The notes under the pieces are model-generated. The model saw nothing but the letters and a program-made list of their open reading frames with translations. It did no database searches and was not told the origin of the DNA. A program made the position numbers and the translations under genes. This document shows, piece after piece, positions 44,341 to 55,094 of a stretch of DNA of 64,000 bases (positions are counted from its first letter, which is position 1; each line of letters begins with the position of its first letter). Origin of the DNA: Isoetes taiwanensis (Eukaryota > Streptophyta > Lycopodiopsida > Isoetales > Isoetaceae); assembly GCA_021234155.1 (NCBI GenBank), contig JAJEKV010000013.1, forward strand, positions 8,879,193-8,943,192, given 5' to 3'.

Positions 44341-44379
44341 TTGTATGGCTTTATCTAATTAATGAAAAAATCTACCCTT

Positions 44380-44433
44380 ACTCTCAAAAAAATAAAAAAA
44401 AAAATAAAAAAAAAAAAATAAAACTCCATAGCT
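44380..44433 (+). repeat. LINE A-rich tail and right target-site duplication
   Basis: A run of A with interspersed T (44388-44420) is followed by AAACTCCATAGCT (44421-44433), the second copy of the target duplication. Confidence 0.92.
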
Positions 44434-44742
44434 GGACTTTATTTTCCTTATAGAGACTTGGAAACCATGCTCGTCCGACTGCCAGGATATCAGTAGTATC
44501 CATTCTTCAATGAGTGCACATGCAAGTGGGGTCATGGCGATATAGCTTGGTAACAAGACACCCTTGGTATCTTGGATTTTGTTACACAAGGCAGATAAAC
44601 ACAATCGATACATGTGGATACGCATGCAAAATACATGTGAAGATCCCATGTTCGTTGTAGCTCCATGTTCATTGTGGAGAGGTTGGACCAGTATGTTGTA
44701 GCTCCAAAACTATGGTATATCTTGGGTCACACACATTAGCTA

Positions 44743-44960
44743 ATGCATGGATACTATCACATGCTTCAGAAGGCAACTGCTTCAGATGTGCAACATTTTC
44801 GACTGATCATTTGCAATGGCCTAGCACAATGGCCATACTCCTTCTCGTACACTTGTCGTCAAGAGAACTATGGTGGGGGATCCAACAAGAGCCGAGCAAG
44901 ATCTACAACTTCTGGCACATGTACTTGTGGGCACACAAAATAGAGATGAGGAGGTGGGAA
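44743..44960 (+). pseudogene. LINE endonuclease fragment
   Basis: The frame reads LIICNGLAQWPYSFSYTCRQ, which matches LVICNGLAQWPSTRKSTCRQ of the LINE at 16150-18840. It is a short isolated piece of that LINE family within the CACTA-like element. Confidence 0.75.
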
Positions 44961-45387
44961 AAGGGAACTAGACCCTATAAGTGGAGCCTATGTCATAACC
45001 TCTTCTTGAGGAGGGGAGTCTGGAAGGGCAATCAAAATGACTCTGAAATTTGAACCTGACTCTACTAATAGGTCTTAAATTATGAGGTCCGTCGAGGGAT
45101 CAAGTTCTACAAGCTACAAAAAATTCATTGCTCGGGGCAAGAAAAGCTCAACTTGCAAGACATTTAGGAGAACTGATATTAATGTTGTTTAATCTCGATT
45201 CAATCTCTACTTTTGCAATACTATCCTTATCGGACTCTCTAGTATAAAGGGAGAGTCTGATAATTAAGTTATCACTTCTAGGAATGATAACTAGATATTA
45301 GTACTAGGAGATAATTAGTTATCAGCCTGATAACGTGTTATCAGTCTTTGCGTCGGCTGATAACCAAAAGTGCGTGGCCGAGGCTAT

Positions 45388-45450
45388 ACGTCCGAGGCCA
45401 AATATTTGCACGTAAGGCCGCTTTACGTGCAAATACCTGGCCTCGGACGT
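45388..45450. repeat. 28-bp inverted repeat with a 7-base loop
   Basis: ACGTCCGAGGCCAAATATTT... at 45388-45415 is the complement of 45423-45450 except for two bases; the loop is GGCCGCT. Partial further copies of the stem (GTCCGAGGCC, ACATGCAAATAT) lie on both sides. Confidence 0.85.
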
Positions 45451-47996
45451 ACAACCTTACATGCAAATATATTTGGCCTTGGGCGTAAATCGTCGGCGGG
45501 ACCGATAACCTTACCTAGGAACAATGCAAATGAGGTAATGTTCTATGTTTCAACCTAACAAAGTCAATTGTCGTTCTAGAATTGCGAGATTAGTCAAACA
45601 CTAGAATAAGTGGCATGGTACTTGAATCAAAGATTTGAAGGTGGTACAAGCGAATTAGACCCTTGAAGTGGGATCTAAGTAGGAAATATTTGGAGTAATA
45701 AAAATAGGAAATTTTGGTGCATGTGTGTGGTGGTGAGCAAAGGTGTTGTAGACTTGCATTAATTGATTGTAGACGTGCATTAATTGGCATCGTTTTACAC
45801 CTAAAACGATTGTGTTATTTGCAATTCCTTTTATTGACACACGCATGAAGCCCCTCACATGAAGCCCCTCCAAAAATGGGAACAAAGGAACTAGAGTCAT
45901 TTCTAGATTGTTGGGGCAACCTTTTTTTTCTTATTCTCATTGATTTATATGTCTATCGGTCTTTTAAGGATAAGAAATTGGGGGGCATACATAGGCTATT
46001 CTGTTTTTTATTTAAGGATAAGAAATTAAGGAGCATACATATTCTGCTTTTGATTGGTTCTTGCAATCCAAAAACATAACCCTAAGAGGCGCCTCACATG
46101 TAAATTTTTCTGTATTCACATGCAATTCATTTGAGACGGCCGGTTTGACGTTGAGCTGCTCGGGGACGAATCAGCTGGAGGAAGCGATTCTACAGAAAGG
46201 TCTCCAACGGCTTGACGTCCGGCAACTTTTTGCCGGTGACATGTGAAGCGTCCCTAACCCTATTATTTCGGGAACTCTCTAACACAGCGGTGGAGCAGCG
46301 GCCGGATGCTATGGCATCTTCGAAAACACTAGTTCTAATGCCAGATGCGGCCACACCTGCCGCTAAATTATTGTCCAGATGCGTGGTTGCTCTTTGGTTG
46401 CAGGTGCGATATGCATCTGCTCTTTTATGTTTGTTGTTGTTCTGTCGAGTTGCTTAATTGTGGTATATTATATCTTGTAGTTCTGGCGAGTTTATTGGCA
46501 GTGTATAGATCTATTATATCAGTATCGATACAGTATGTTGCATTTTTTTCTTATGAATGGTCTTTCTTCTTAGCTAGGTGGCTTGTCTCAGCGAGAGCAA
46601 CAAAGATGGTCTTGCTTTGAGTTTTTCTTCTTGCATGCGATTTTTTTCTAACTTCTATTGACCCTTTTCTTGAAGCTTTATGTGGTAATGCAGCCTAGTT
46701 TTCTATTGCAGATGCTAAAGAATGAAGCTTGGCTATCTTACAAATACTTTAGCAATTTTAGAATGCGATTTATTTCTGCAGAAATCTATATCATGTCATT
46801 ATTTCATGCATGACACGCTCAAGCTTAGGCAACTGTATACGATGTGTCATAGCTGCTAGCTGATCTTTGCAATTTTTTGCCTTGAAAGCCCAAAGACAAT
46901 CAGAATAAAGCACATTGACCGAGGCATCTCTACCAGGTAATCCCAAGCTGCCACGTTTCTTACAATGTAGTTTGTTTCGTTACTTATTTACTTTGAGCTC
47001 TTGGTTTGTTGCATGATTACATGGCAATTTTATTACTTATTTGTTTCTATCTATTTTGCAGAATGCTAAAGCTCAAATTTCATTCTCAAACTGGAGATAG
47101 CAATTGTCGTCTTCAGTCGTTTATTCTTCATCTTCTAACTTGTATTCTAATCTGTCGTTTTCCACGGTTATTTCTGTCTTCATCAAGGGTCAAGGGTTAG
47201 TGCTTAGGATGACTTCTTACATACCACATTAGGTAACTTCTTTCCTTTCCATTTTGAAACTGCAATATGTATGCTCCTTTCTTACATGAACCTCTTTCCT
47301 TTCCATTTTGAAAGTGCAGTAGGTATGCTGCCTTCTTAATGCACTTTGGCGTCTGAATTGCTCCACTTGACTGTGTTTGATCTGTTCATTGTAAAACACA
47401 TGGTAAATTGTGGGTTCAAATCCCACATGGTCATATTTCAATTGCAAGTTGCTAAAATGTATCAGTTAACTCTTTGGTATCATACTACATTTACCATATT
47501 ATGGTGCTACAAGAATTAATTACTATCAATTATGGTAAAACTCATCATTTTCTCAACTACCACTATCAATACTATGTGCACATATGAGGGAGAGATAAAT
47601 GTGATCATATATCATCCCACTAAACTTGATATATTAAGCATTATTACATATTATATATTTTAAGTTAATATAGGCACTTAAATTTACCATGTCCATACGC
47701 CAAGAAAGATAAATATAATCAAAGATCATTCCACTAAACTTGACACATTAACCATTAGTACACATCATATACTTTAAGCTGTTATAAGGACCAACTGCAA
47801 CTATCATGTTTTGGTACCATGCCAAAAAATAACGTTCATTTGTCACGTCATGGAATTATATTGATGAACCTTATTGTATAACTAGATATAGTTTGTAAAC
47901 TTTTTGGCCCACAAATGCGTATTGATTTTATGTTTTGGTTTTCACTAATAAATCAATACAAAAGAGTCATACTGATTCAATTTTGGGGGCCTTGTG
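45451..47996. other. Right arm of the CACTA-like element; possible captured exons
   Basis: 46090-46420 is GC-richer than its surroundings and holds an open frame with MASSKTLVLMPDAATPAAKL followed by a donor-like CAG/GTGCG at about 46402. Acceptor-like TTTCTATTGCAG (to 46711) and TATTTTGCAG (to 47061) follow, and both downstream segments begin with ATGCTAAAG. I do not recognise a product. The rest is AT-rich without homology. Confidence 0.3.
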
Positions 47997-47998
47997 CT

Positions 47999-49276
47999 AG
48001 GATTGACGAGATTATGGATAGATTAACAGGAGCTAAATATTTTTCTAAGTTGGACTTGCGCAGTGGTTATCACCAGATAAGGGTGAAGGAGTCAGATGTG
48101 CATAAGACTGCCTTCAGGACCACCTTTGGTCATTTTGAATTTTTGGTGATGCCTTTTGGACTAACGAATGCTCCTGCTACTTTTTCCAGAATGATGAATG
48201 AGGTTTTTGCAGGATGTCTTGATACTTTTGTTGAAGTATTTTTAGATGATATCCTGGTGTATAGTAAAACCTTGAATGAGCATTTGAATCATTTGCGCTA
48301 TGTGCTAACTCTGCTCAGACAGCATAAGTTGTATGCAAAGATGTCAAAGTGTGAATTTTTGAAAGCACAGGTGGAATACTTGGGCCACATTGTATCTGCT
48401 GAAGGTGTAGCTGTAGATCCCAAGAAGACGGAGGCAATTCAGTCTTGGCCTGTGCCAAAGAATGTATCTGAGTTGCGTAGTTTCTTAGGATTGACCAGCT
48501 ATTATCGCAGGTTTGTCTGGAAGTTTGCCAAGATTGCAGCTGCTTTGACTATGTTGTTGAAAACTAATGTCCAGTGGCAATGGACGGTGAAGCAACAGCA
48601 GGCAATGGATATGCTGAAGAGGTTGCTGACCTCGGTGCCTATTCTGTTAATTCCAGACATGAGTAAACCTTATGAGGTTTACACGGATGCATGTGGTTAT
48701 GCCATTGGTGCTGTTCTCATGCAGGATGGTAGAGTAGTGGCGTATGAAAGCCGCCAACTCAATGCTGCTGAGAAGAACTATTCCACCTATGAGCAGGAGT
48801 TACTGGCAATGGTTCATGCGCTCAAAGTCTGGAAACATTACCTCCGCAACAAATGTGAGTTTGTGGTCTATATTGATCATAAACCGTTGAAATTCCTGCA
48901 GAGCCAGGCCGAAGTAGGTCCAAGGCAAGCAAGATGGTTGGACTTTCTTTCTCAATTTCATTTTCATGTTCAACATCTTCCCGGGAAAAAGAATCCTGTT
49001 GCTGATGCTCTTTCTAGGGTTCGGGAAGTAAATGTGATGGTTCAATGTGAAATTGCTTTGGTGTCACAGATTAGGCATGCATATGACTTGGATGCCTATA
49101 TTATGAATATACAGCATCTATCCAAGTTACCTGATGCTTGGGATATCCAGAATGGACTCTGGTATCATAAGGGACGTATTTATGTTCCTGCTGTGGACAC
49201 TTTGAGAAAGCAATTATTGAGCGAATTTCATGATGCACCTTATGCTGGGCATGCAGGAATATGTAAAAGTCTGTGA
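47999..49276 (+). pseudogene. Chromovirus reverse transcriptase (rest) and RNase H
   Basis: The frame resumes with [20 protein letters not shown] directly after the CTA duplication and continues with [27 protein letters not shown] and the catalytic [11 protein letters not shown]. The connection is [19 protein letters not shown] and [14 protein letters not shown]. RNase H is seen in [39 protein letters not shown] and [11 protein letters not shown]. It ends with the [14 protein letters not shown] motif and the start of the integrase zinc finger (PYAGHAGI), where a deletion changes the frame. No stop occurs within RT-RNase H. Confidence 0.95.
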
Positions 49277-49856
49277 GACTTGTCAGCAGGTTAAAGCGAG
49301 TCGAGGCAAGACTCCAGGACTTCTGCAACCTCTGCCTGTGCCAGAGGAGAGGTGGAGTGAAATCTCTATGGATTTCATCGTGAAGTTGCCTCGTACTGTG
49401 CACCACTATACTCAGATACTTGTCATTGTGGATAGGTTGACGAAGTATGCACGCTTTATACCTCTGACAAAGAATGCTGATAGCTTGGCGGTGGCCAAAG
49501 CTTATATGCAGCATGTATTCCCTATTTTTGGATTACCCAAAGCTATTGTAAGCGATCGAGATGTGAAATTCACTGGGAATTTCTGGTGGGAATTGTTCTC
49601 TGCATTAAAATGCACTCTTCAGTTCTCTAGTGGAGATCATCCGGAAACGGAGGGGCAAACTGAAAGAGTGAATCAGATTCTGGAGGATATGCTGAGATCT
49701 TATGTGGCCACTCAGCAATCCAGATGGGAGGACTATTTGCCAATTGTGGAGTTTGCTTACAATAATGGGTTCCAACAGAGCATCAAGACTAGCCCGTTTG
49801 TGGCTATGTTTGAAGAAATCCCAGAGGACCTGTATCACTTGGTTTTGATGGGCTGA
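49230..49856 (+). pseudogene. Chromovirus integrase core with deletion in the zinc finger
   Basis: [20 protein letters not shown] is the second half of the HHCC finger; the segment between GHAG and QEYVK is missing, which also shifts the frame. The catalytic core is present: WSEISMDFIVKLP (first Asp), IVSDRDVKFTGNFWWELF (second Asp) and HPETEGQTERVNQILEDML (Glu). It ends at TGA 49856 after YHLVLMG, with the linker to the chromodomain continuing in another frame. The family inserts the cDNA into chromatin. Confidence 0.92.
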
Positions 49857-49876
49857 AAACTGATGCTGCTATAAGT

Positions 49877-50428
49877 ATGCTTGAAGGCATGGATGTGACA
49901 CTTGGTTTGTGTCAATTGCATATGAGACAGGCACAGGATCGGGCAAGGGCACGTGCCAATTTGTCGAGAGCCCCGATCGAGCTGCAGGAAGGTCAGATGG
50001 TGTACCTTCGTGTGGTCTTTCCTGCAAATCTAAAAAGGAAAGCAATTTTGCCATTGCTTGCAGGAAAGAAACCAAAGCTCTCCCCAAGACACAATGGTCC
50101 TTATAAGATTTTGAAGAAATATAGTGATGTTGCCTTCAAGTTGCAACTTCCACCGAATGTGGACATTCATCCAGTTTTCCATGTGAGCCAGTTGCGACTA
50201 GCTCTGGGGAAAGCTGCGAATGTTGTGCCTTCTCAGGAACACATGGTGGAGTTGGATAGAATCCCTACCCCTGAAAGAATATTGAATTCCCGGATAGTGT
50301 GGATCCGCCAAAGAGACCAGATGGAATTTCTGGTGAAGTGGAAACATAGACCTGTCTCAGAGGCGACGTGGGAGAGTCGTCGTTTCATGACTCAAGTTAT
50401 GGCTCAATGGTCTGGAGCCGATTCTTGA
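49877..50428 (+). pseudogene. Chromovirus integrase C terminus with chromodomain
   Basis: The frame carries the GPY/F module (LSPRHNGPYKILKKYSDVAF and HPVFHVSQLRLALG) and, at the end, a chromodomain: TPERILNSRIVWIRQRDQME, FLVKWKHRPVSEATWESRRF. Such chromodomains direct chromoviruses to particular chromatin. It ends at TGA 50428, shortly before the polypurine tract. Confidence 0.9.
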
Positions 50429-50440
50429 GGACAAGAATCC

Positions 50441-50453
50441 CAGGGGGGAGTAA
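50441..50453 (+). other. Polypurine tract of the chromovirus
   Basis: CAGGGGGGAGTAA lies directly before the LTR start TGTTATGCCC. Confidence 0.88.
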
Positions 50454-52207
50454 TGTTATGCCCAAATATTGTCAGACCATTGTTGTAAATATTGACATGC
50501 ATGTTGTTGGAGGCTAATACAATGTCTCGGTGCATGTTGACATTGAGTTCATTGTGGTCGCATGGCCTAGTCTAAATGTGAAGTGCACTAGACAATTTAG
50601 ACTAGGGGATAGGTTACTTAGAATTTCTTATTAGAGCGACGTTAGCTAAGGTAATGTTGCGGAAATTCTAGTGGCCTAATTCGGAGCCAGAGAATGCCCC
50701 GGTGAGTAGAAATATTCTCGGGGGTGGCGCCCGGTTATGTGGATGCCAGTTTGCCCTCATATAGTTCACTGCTCCTGTTGTTGCAAATGCGATACTTTGT
50801 GCACCCATAAATTCCTTAAGTAAGGAAATGGAATTTCCTTAATAATGATTGATATTGGGGGCTGGTATCACATCCTTTTGGCTGCTGTAACAGCAGCAAA
50901 TTTGCTTGGAATGTGAACGAACCCGGCAGCTCCAATCTTGGGCCAATTGATTGGTTCAAGCCTTGTTGGGCCTATGGATCACTGCCATTTGGCTCTGCCA
51001 TGTGAGCAGATGCCATGAGTGATCCAAAATGGGTAAAAAGGAAGTAAGTAAGCGACAGACCAGGAAGGATGGAGGCGGCTAGAAAGGCTGTAAGGAAAAG
51101 AAAAGAGAAGGATTGAGTGGACGGATTTGCAGAGACGGCAATTCGATAAGCAGAGCTGACGTTCAAGTGGGTCTCCAGCCTGGTATGGGAAGCCTTAAAG
51201 TAATTGGGCTGACTATGGCAACCTGAAAACACCTGACCTAAATTAATAAGCTGGCTTATCCGGTCTCTGATCAGAATACTAGGTAGCTGGGTAAGCTTCC
51301 CGGTTGTTCACTCATAAACCTGGGTGTTTACTTATAAACCTGGTTGTACTTTTCTATCCATTAAGCTTGTTGCTGATTGTGACAAAGGCTGGCTGCCCGG
51401 CTTGTTGATAGCAGGCGGTTCTTCTGACCATAATCCCTTACGGGCCATCCAATATGGAATGGTAGCCCTTGCTTACTCTTTTATGGGGATGGGCTTATGC
51501 ATGTTCCCTTAGATGCCTCTGTGAGTGCTGGTGAGGTAGGCTAATGGTATTGGTATGGGACAATATCATATGCCTGCCGACAACCCAGTGAAAGTAGAGC
51601 ATCCATTGTGGAGCGATGCTCCACTGTTGCAGTATCTTAGTGGTACTGGGGTGAGCACAGTAAGTGCTACCCGAGGGAGTTTTATGCAGGACATGATATT
51701 TGATAAGCGTGGCTTGTCTAGTTAAGGACGAGAGGTGCTTGTGAGGTAAAGCTTGTCGCTGATATGGGACAGTGGCATGCGGAACCAACAGTCGAGTAGC
51801 CTGCGTCCTTATAATGCCTGCAGTTTCTCCCTGATATTGGATCCACCAGCGCGGGGGTTCTAGACGACATACTGTCTAGATATGGTGGGGTGTATCTGCT
51901 TGGCAGATGCTATAGTGCGTGTGGTGGATTCCATATGTGTGTTCTTGCCGTCCGTCAGTCATTGCTTCGTGTTGACACTATCGGATAACTCTTATGCATG
52001 TTACTAACACGTGGAAGCTTGTGCATGCTGTTTGATAGCTGGCGGAGCGTACATGTGCATTTAGTTATCTTGTCTTGTCATCTTGTATCTGTATACGTGG
52101 TTTTCATGTATATAGCCTCGTGGGAGGCAATACTTGTTCTGTGTACTCTGATGGTTTGATGTAAATACAAATCGAAATTTTTGGTATTAAAATTTTGGTT
52201 CGTAACA
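50454..52207 (+). repeat. Chromovirus 3' LTR (about 1754 bp)
   Basis: Starts TGTTATGCCCAAATATTG after the polypurine tract and ends TTGGTTCGTAACA. Its last ~1350 bases match 27475-29031 with several small indels. Confidence 0.92.
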
Positions 52208-53045
52208 AGCGACATTGCCCGAAGAGGTGGGGAAAGAAAGATTGGGAAGGCTCGATGCTTTCACTCTTCAACCATTAATCTCTAATGTTCTCTCTATTAC
52301 CCTGGAGTTTCTCGACTCGTGAGTCAGGAAAGTCAGAGGAGCACAGGAGAGGAGAAGATCGAAGGGACTTTCTCGACTCGTGAGTCGAGAATACCCACAG
52401 GAGAGGAGAGAACATAGAAGGAGAGTGAAGGCCAGAGTGAAAGCACCGCTCATTCCCAAATCCTTGCTTGCCCGCCTCTTGAGCAATCTAACAGGATATA
52501 AACTAAAAGCGACATTGCGGGGGGAGAAAGGATGGGAAGGCTCGATGCTTTCACTTTCGTCAACCATTAATCTCTAATGTTCTCTCTATTGCCACAGGGT
52601 ATCTCGACTCCTTGGTCGAGAAAGTCAAAGGCCTTGAGGAAAGTCGAAGTATGAAGGGACTTTCTCGACCCGCGAGTCGAGAAAGCCCCTTCATACTGTT
52701 CTTCACGTTTATTCTCCGCGGTTTCTCGACTCACGAGTCGAGAAAGTCCCTTCAATCTTTACTTTTGTTTACTTCTGCGGGGTTTCGACTTCGCCCGAGT
52801 CGAAAATTCTTCGATTTCATGTGTTCTTACGGCTTTCTGGGACTTCGCCCGAGTCAAGAAAGTCCCTTCAATCTTTACTTTTCTTTACTTCTCTGGGGTT
52901 TCTCGACTCGCGAGTCGAGAAAGCCCCCGCATCTTCTGATTTCCTGTGTTTCTCTAAGTTTCTCGACTCGCGAAAGCCCCCGCATCTTCTGATTTCCTGT
53001 GTTTCTCTGGGTTTCGACTTCATGGTCGAAACCGGAAAAATTCTG
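52208..53045. repeat. Repeat block with CTCGACTCGCGAGTCGAG palindromes
   Basis: About ten copies of a palindromic motif, tTTCTCGACTCGnGAGTCGAGAAAG, occur at roughly 52308, 52371, 52602, 52661, 52724, 52784, 52846, 52898, 52960 and 53010. They are separated by 35-230 bases with partly repeated spacers (CCCTTCAATCTTTACTTTT; CCCCCGCATCTTCTGATTT). In addition, 52208-52310 and 52509-52610 are direct repeats of about 100 bp (gcgacattgc ... attaatctctaatgttctctctatt). No coding content recognised. Confidence 0.88.
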
Positions 53046-53298
53046 AAAATCTGAGAAACTTCAGCAGTCGAAAACCCGATCGAGCGATGGTTTACCTTAT
53101 GTAGCTTGCACTTGCTGCTATTGCGTTCTGGCAGTGGCTAATGCTGGCGAGCTCCGTTGGTGGCGTGTCCGCTGAAAGAACTCTGCACTCTCGTTTGGAA
53201 TATCTGTCCTTGATCCTTTGCGGCACTTCCTTTTCCGTCTGCAATACTTGCGCTGCCCTCATTTGCGCTGCCCTCAGTCCGAGTCCCAAAATTCGAGA
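53046..53298. other. Unassigned sequence
   Basis: No recognised gene or repeat, apart from a short duplication of 'tgcgctgccctca'. It ends at the truncated Copia fragment. Confidence 0.45.
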
Positions 53299-53309
53299 TT
53301 TGACCCACT

Positions 53310-55082
53310 TTAATTAAATGTGAATGGCATGCACTTGTACCACTCTCTTGGTGATTGCTTAAGACCATATACAACTCTCTTAAGTTTCCAGACTTTATTT
53401 TCCCCTTCTTCAAACCCTAGTGGCTGTCTCATAAATATCTCTTCTTCAAGTTTAGCATTTAGAAAAGCAGTATTCACGTCCATGTGATGGACTTCAAGAT
53501 CACAAGCATTTGCAATAGATAATAGCATTCTTATACTGTTCATTTTGACTAATGGAGAGAAAGTTTCTTCATAATCATACCCTTTTGTTTGAGAAAATCC
53601 TTGAGCAACCAATCTGGCTTTGTATTTTGGTGTTTTCCCATCTGGTCCAGTTTTCAATTTGAATAACCACTTATTTCCAACAATATTCTTCCCTGCAGGT
53701 GTATCTACTAGCTCAAAGGTTTCAATCCTTCTAAATGATGCTAATTCATCATTCATGGCTTTTAACCATTCTGTTTTATCAGCCAAGGGCAATGCTTCAT
53801 AATAAGACTTAGGTACATTAGTATCTAAGTGCATTAAAATTTCAAACAAATCATGAATCTCACCTTCATTTTCTTGGAGTCTTTTGCTCCTTCCAAGTTC
53901 ATCCCTTCCCAATTGACTTGTGTCTACCTTGTGCTCTTCTTGCAGCTTCTGGGCCTCTGTTTTTCTCTTCTTCCTTATTTGTTTACCACCTACTGGCTCG
54001 TTACCAAGTTCTGCTCCCATTCTCACAGTATTGTTGTCTTCAATTGCTAAATTATCCTCTTTGTTTGCATCAACATTCAGGTCAGTATTTTCAGAAGTAG
54101 CAGTAATTTCCTTATCAGGTATTATTATTTCATCTTCTGAATCCTCATCCATATTATTGAACTGCTCACTTGCTTGGGGTTTTTCAGCAATTGTATTCTC
54201 TGCTAATTCCTCTGAAGGCTTACATTCAATGGCAGCATCATTTACATTTACCTTTGGTATTAACTTGTAAAATTGATCTTCATCAAAAATCACATCCCTA
54301 CTTATCACAATTCTTCTTTTATGAGGATCAAACAATCTGTAGGCTTTTGACTGAGTGTCATATCCTACCATGTATGATATTAGAGATTTATCATCAAGTT
54401 TTCTTCTAAGCTCATCAGGGATATGCACAAAAGCTAGGCATCCATATGCCTTTAAATCATCATAATGAGGAGTTTTCCCAGACCATAGCATTTCTGGAAT
54501 GATTCCTTTTGTGGCCAATGATGGCAGTATATTCTGAACATGAACAACAGTTTTAACTGCTTCATCCCATAGAAAATTTGGCAACCCTGAGAATTTTATC
54601 ATGCTCCTGACTGCATTCAAGATTGTCCTATTCTTTCTTTCTGCAATACCATTTTGCTGAGGTGAATATCTACATGTAAGCTGCCTCTTAATTCCCTTAG
54701 TCTTACAATATACTTTAAATTCATCTGACATGAATTCTCCTCCTCTATCAGACCTTAAACACTTGACTTTTCTCCCTGTTTGTGTTTCCACTTCATTTAC
54801 AAATTGTTTGAATACCTCAAATGCTGCATCCTTTGTCTTTATGCAGTAAACAAAAGTCTTTCTGCTAAAATCATCAATTAGAGTCATGAAGTATCTTTTT
54901 CCTGATAGGCTGGTCACGTTTAATGGGCCACATAGATCAGTATGAATCAGATCTAACAACCCCTTAGCCCTCTTAAAGGATTTCTTGAAGGATAATCTGC
55001 TGTGCTTTCCCAAAATACAGCCTCCACACTTAAGCTCCTCATTATCCTTACTGAAATTAATCATTCCTTTTTTCATAAGCAA
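53310..55082 (-). pseudogene. Copia integrase and N-terminal reverse transcriptase, truncated
   Basis: A 590-codon frame. Zinc-finger end CGGCILGKHSRLSF; integrase core DLIHTDLCGPLNV, CLRSDRGGEFMSDEFKVYC and SPQQNGIAERKNRTIL (D, D, E). An acidic linker (NMDEDSEDEIIIPDKEI) follows, then RT: GNKWLFKLKTGPDGKTPKYK, ARLVAQGFSQTKGYDYEETF, HHMDVNTAFLNAKLEEEIF and YGLKQSPREWYKCM. It breaks off before YVDD. The only stop in the upstream junction is an in-frame TAA near 55096. Confidence 0.93.
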
Positions 55083-55094
55083 TTCAATGATCTT

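Larger units (their letters stand above)
32449..44420 (+). mobile_element. L1-type LINE, nearly full length, with a nested LTR element
   Basis: Bounded by a 13-bp duplication (AAACTCCATAGCT at 32436 and 44421) and ending in an A-rich tail (44388-44420). The order is 5' region, ORF1 with a DUF4283-like domain, ORF2 with endonuclease, RT and a zinc-binding end, then a further coding-like stretch and 3' UTR. An LTR element (39466-43514) interrupts it. Without that insert it is about 7.9 kb. Both ORFs carry frameshifts, so this copy is defective, but the intact target duplication shows a full insertion. Confidence 0.93.
31171..47996. mobile_element. CACTA-like DNA transposon, 16.8 kb with nested inserts
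   Basis: The ends are perfect 16-bp terminal inverted repeats CACAAGGCCCCCAAAA (31171-31186 and the complement at 47981-47996), continuing with one indel to about 21 bp. They are flanked by a 3-bp target duplication CTA (31168-31170 and 47997-47999). A CAC end and 3-bp duplication are hallmarks of the CACTA (En/Spm) superfamily, although the fifth base differs from canonical CACTA. Without the LINE the element is about 4.8 kb. I find no transposase motif, so it was probably moved in trans. Short subterminal repeats such as ATACTAGTTT occur near the left end. Confidence 0.85.
25672..52207 (+). mobile_element. Chromovirus (Ty3/Gypsy) LTR retrotransposon split by nested insertions
   Basis: The order on the plus strand is 5' LTR, gag with a zinc knuckle, protease and RT start (to 31170), then RT remainder, RNase H, integrase and chromodomain (47999-50428), polypurine tract and 3' LTR (50454-52207). 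RT before integrase and the C-terminal chromodomain mark it as a chromovirus. The 16.8-kb insert at 31171-47996 splits RT; without it and one CTA, the sequence reads [15 protein letters not shown] in frame. Gag and integrase carry further damage, so this copy is not autonomous. Confidence 0.93.

Noticed and set aside
52300-53045. CRISPR-like array
   Set aside because: The repeats are palindromic and irregularly spaced, with degenerate units and partly repeated spacers, in a plant nuclear context without cas genes.
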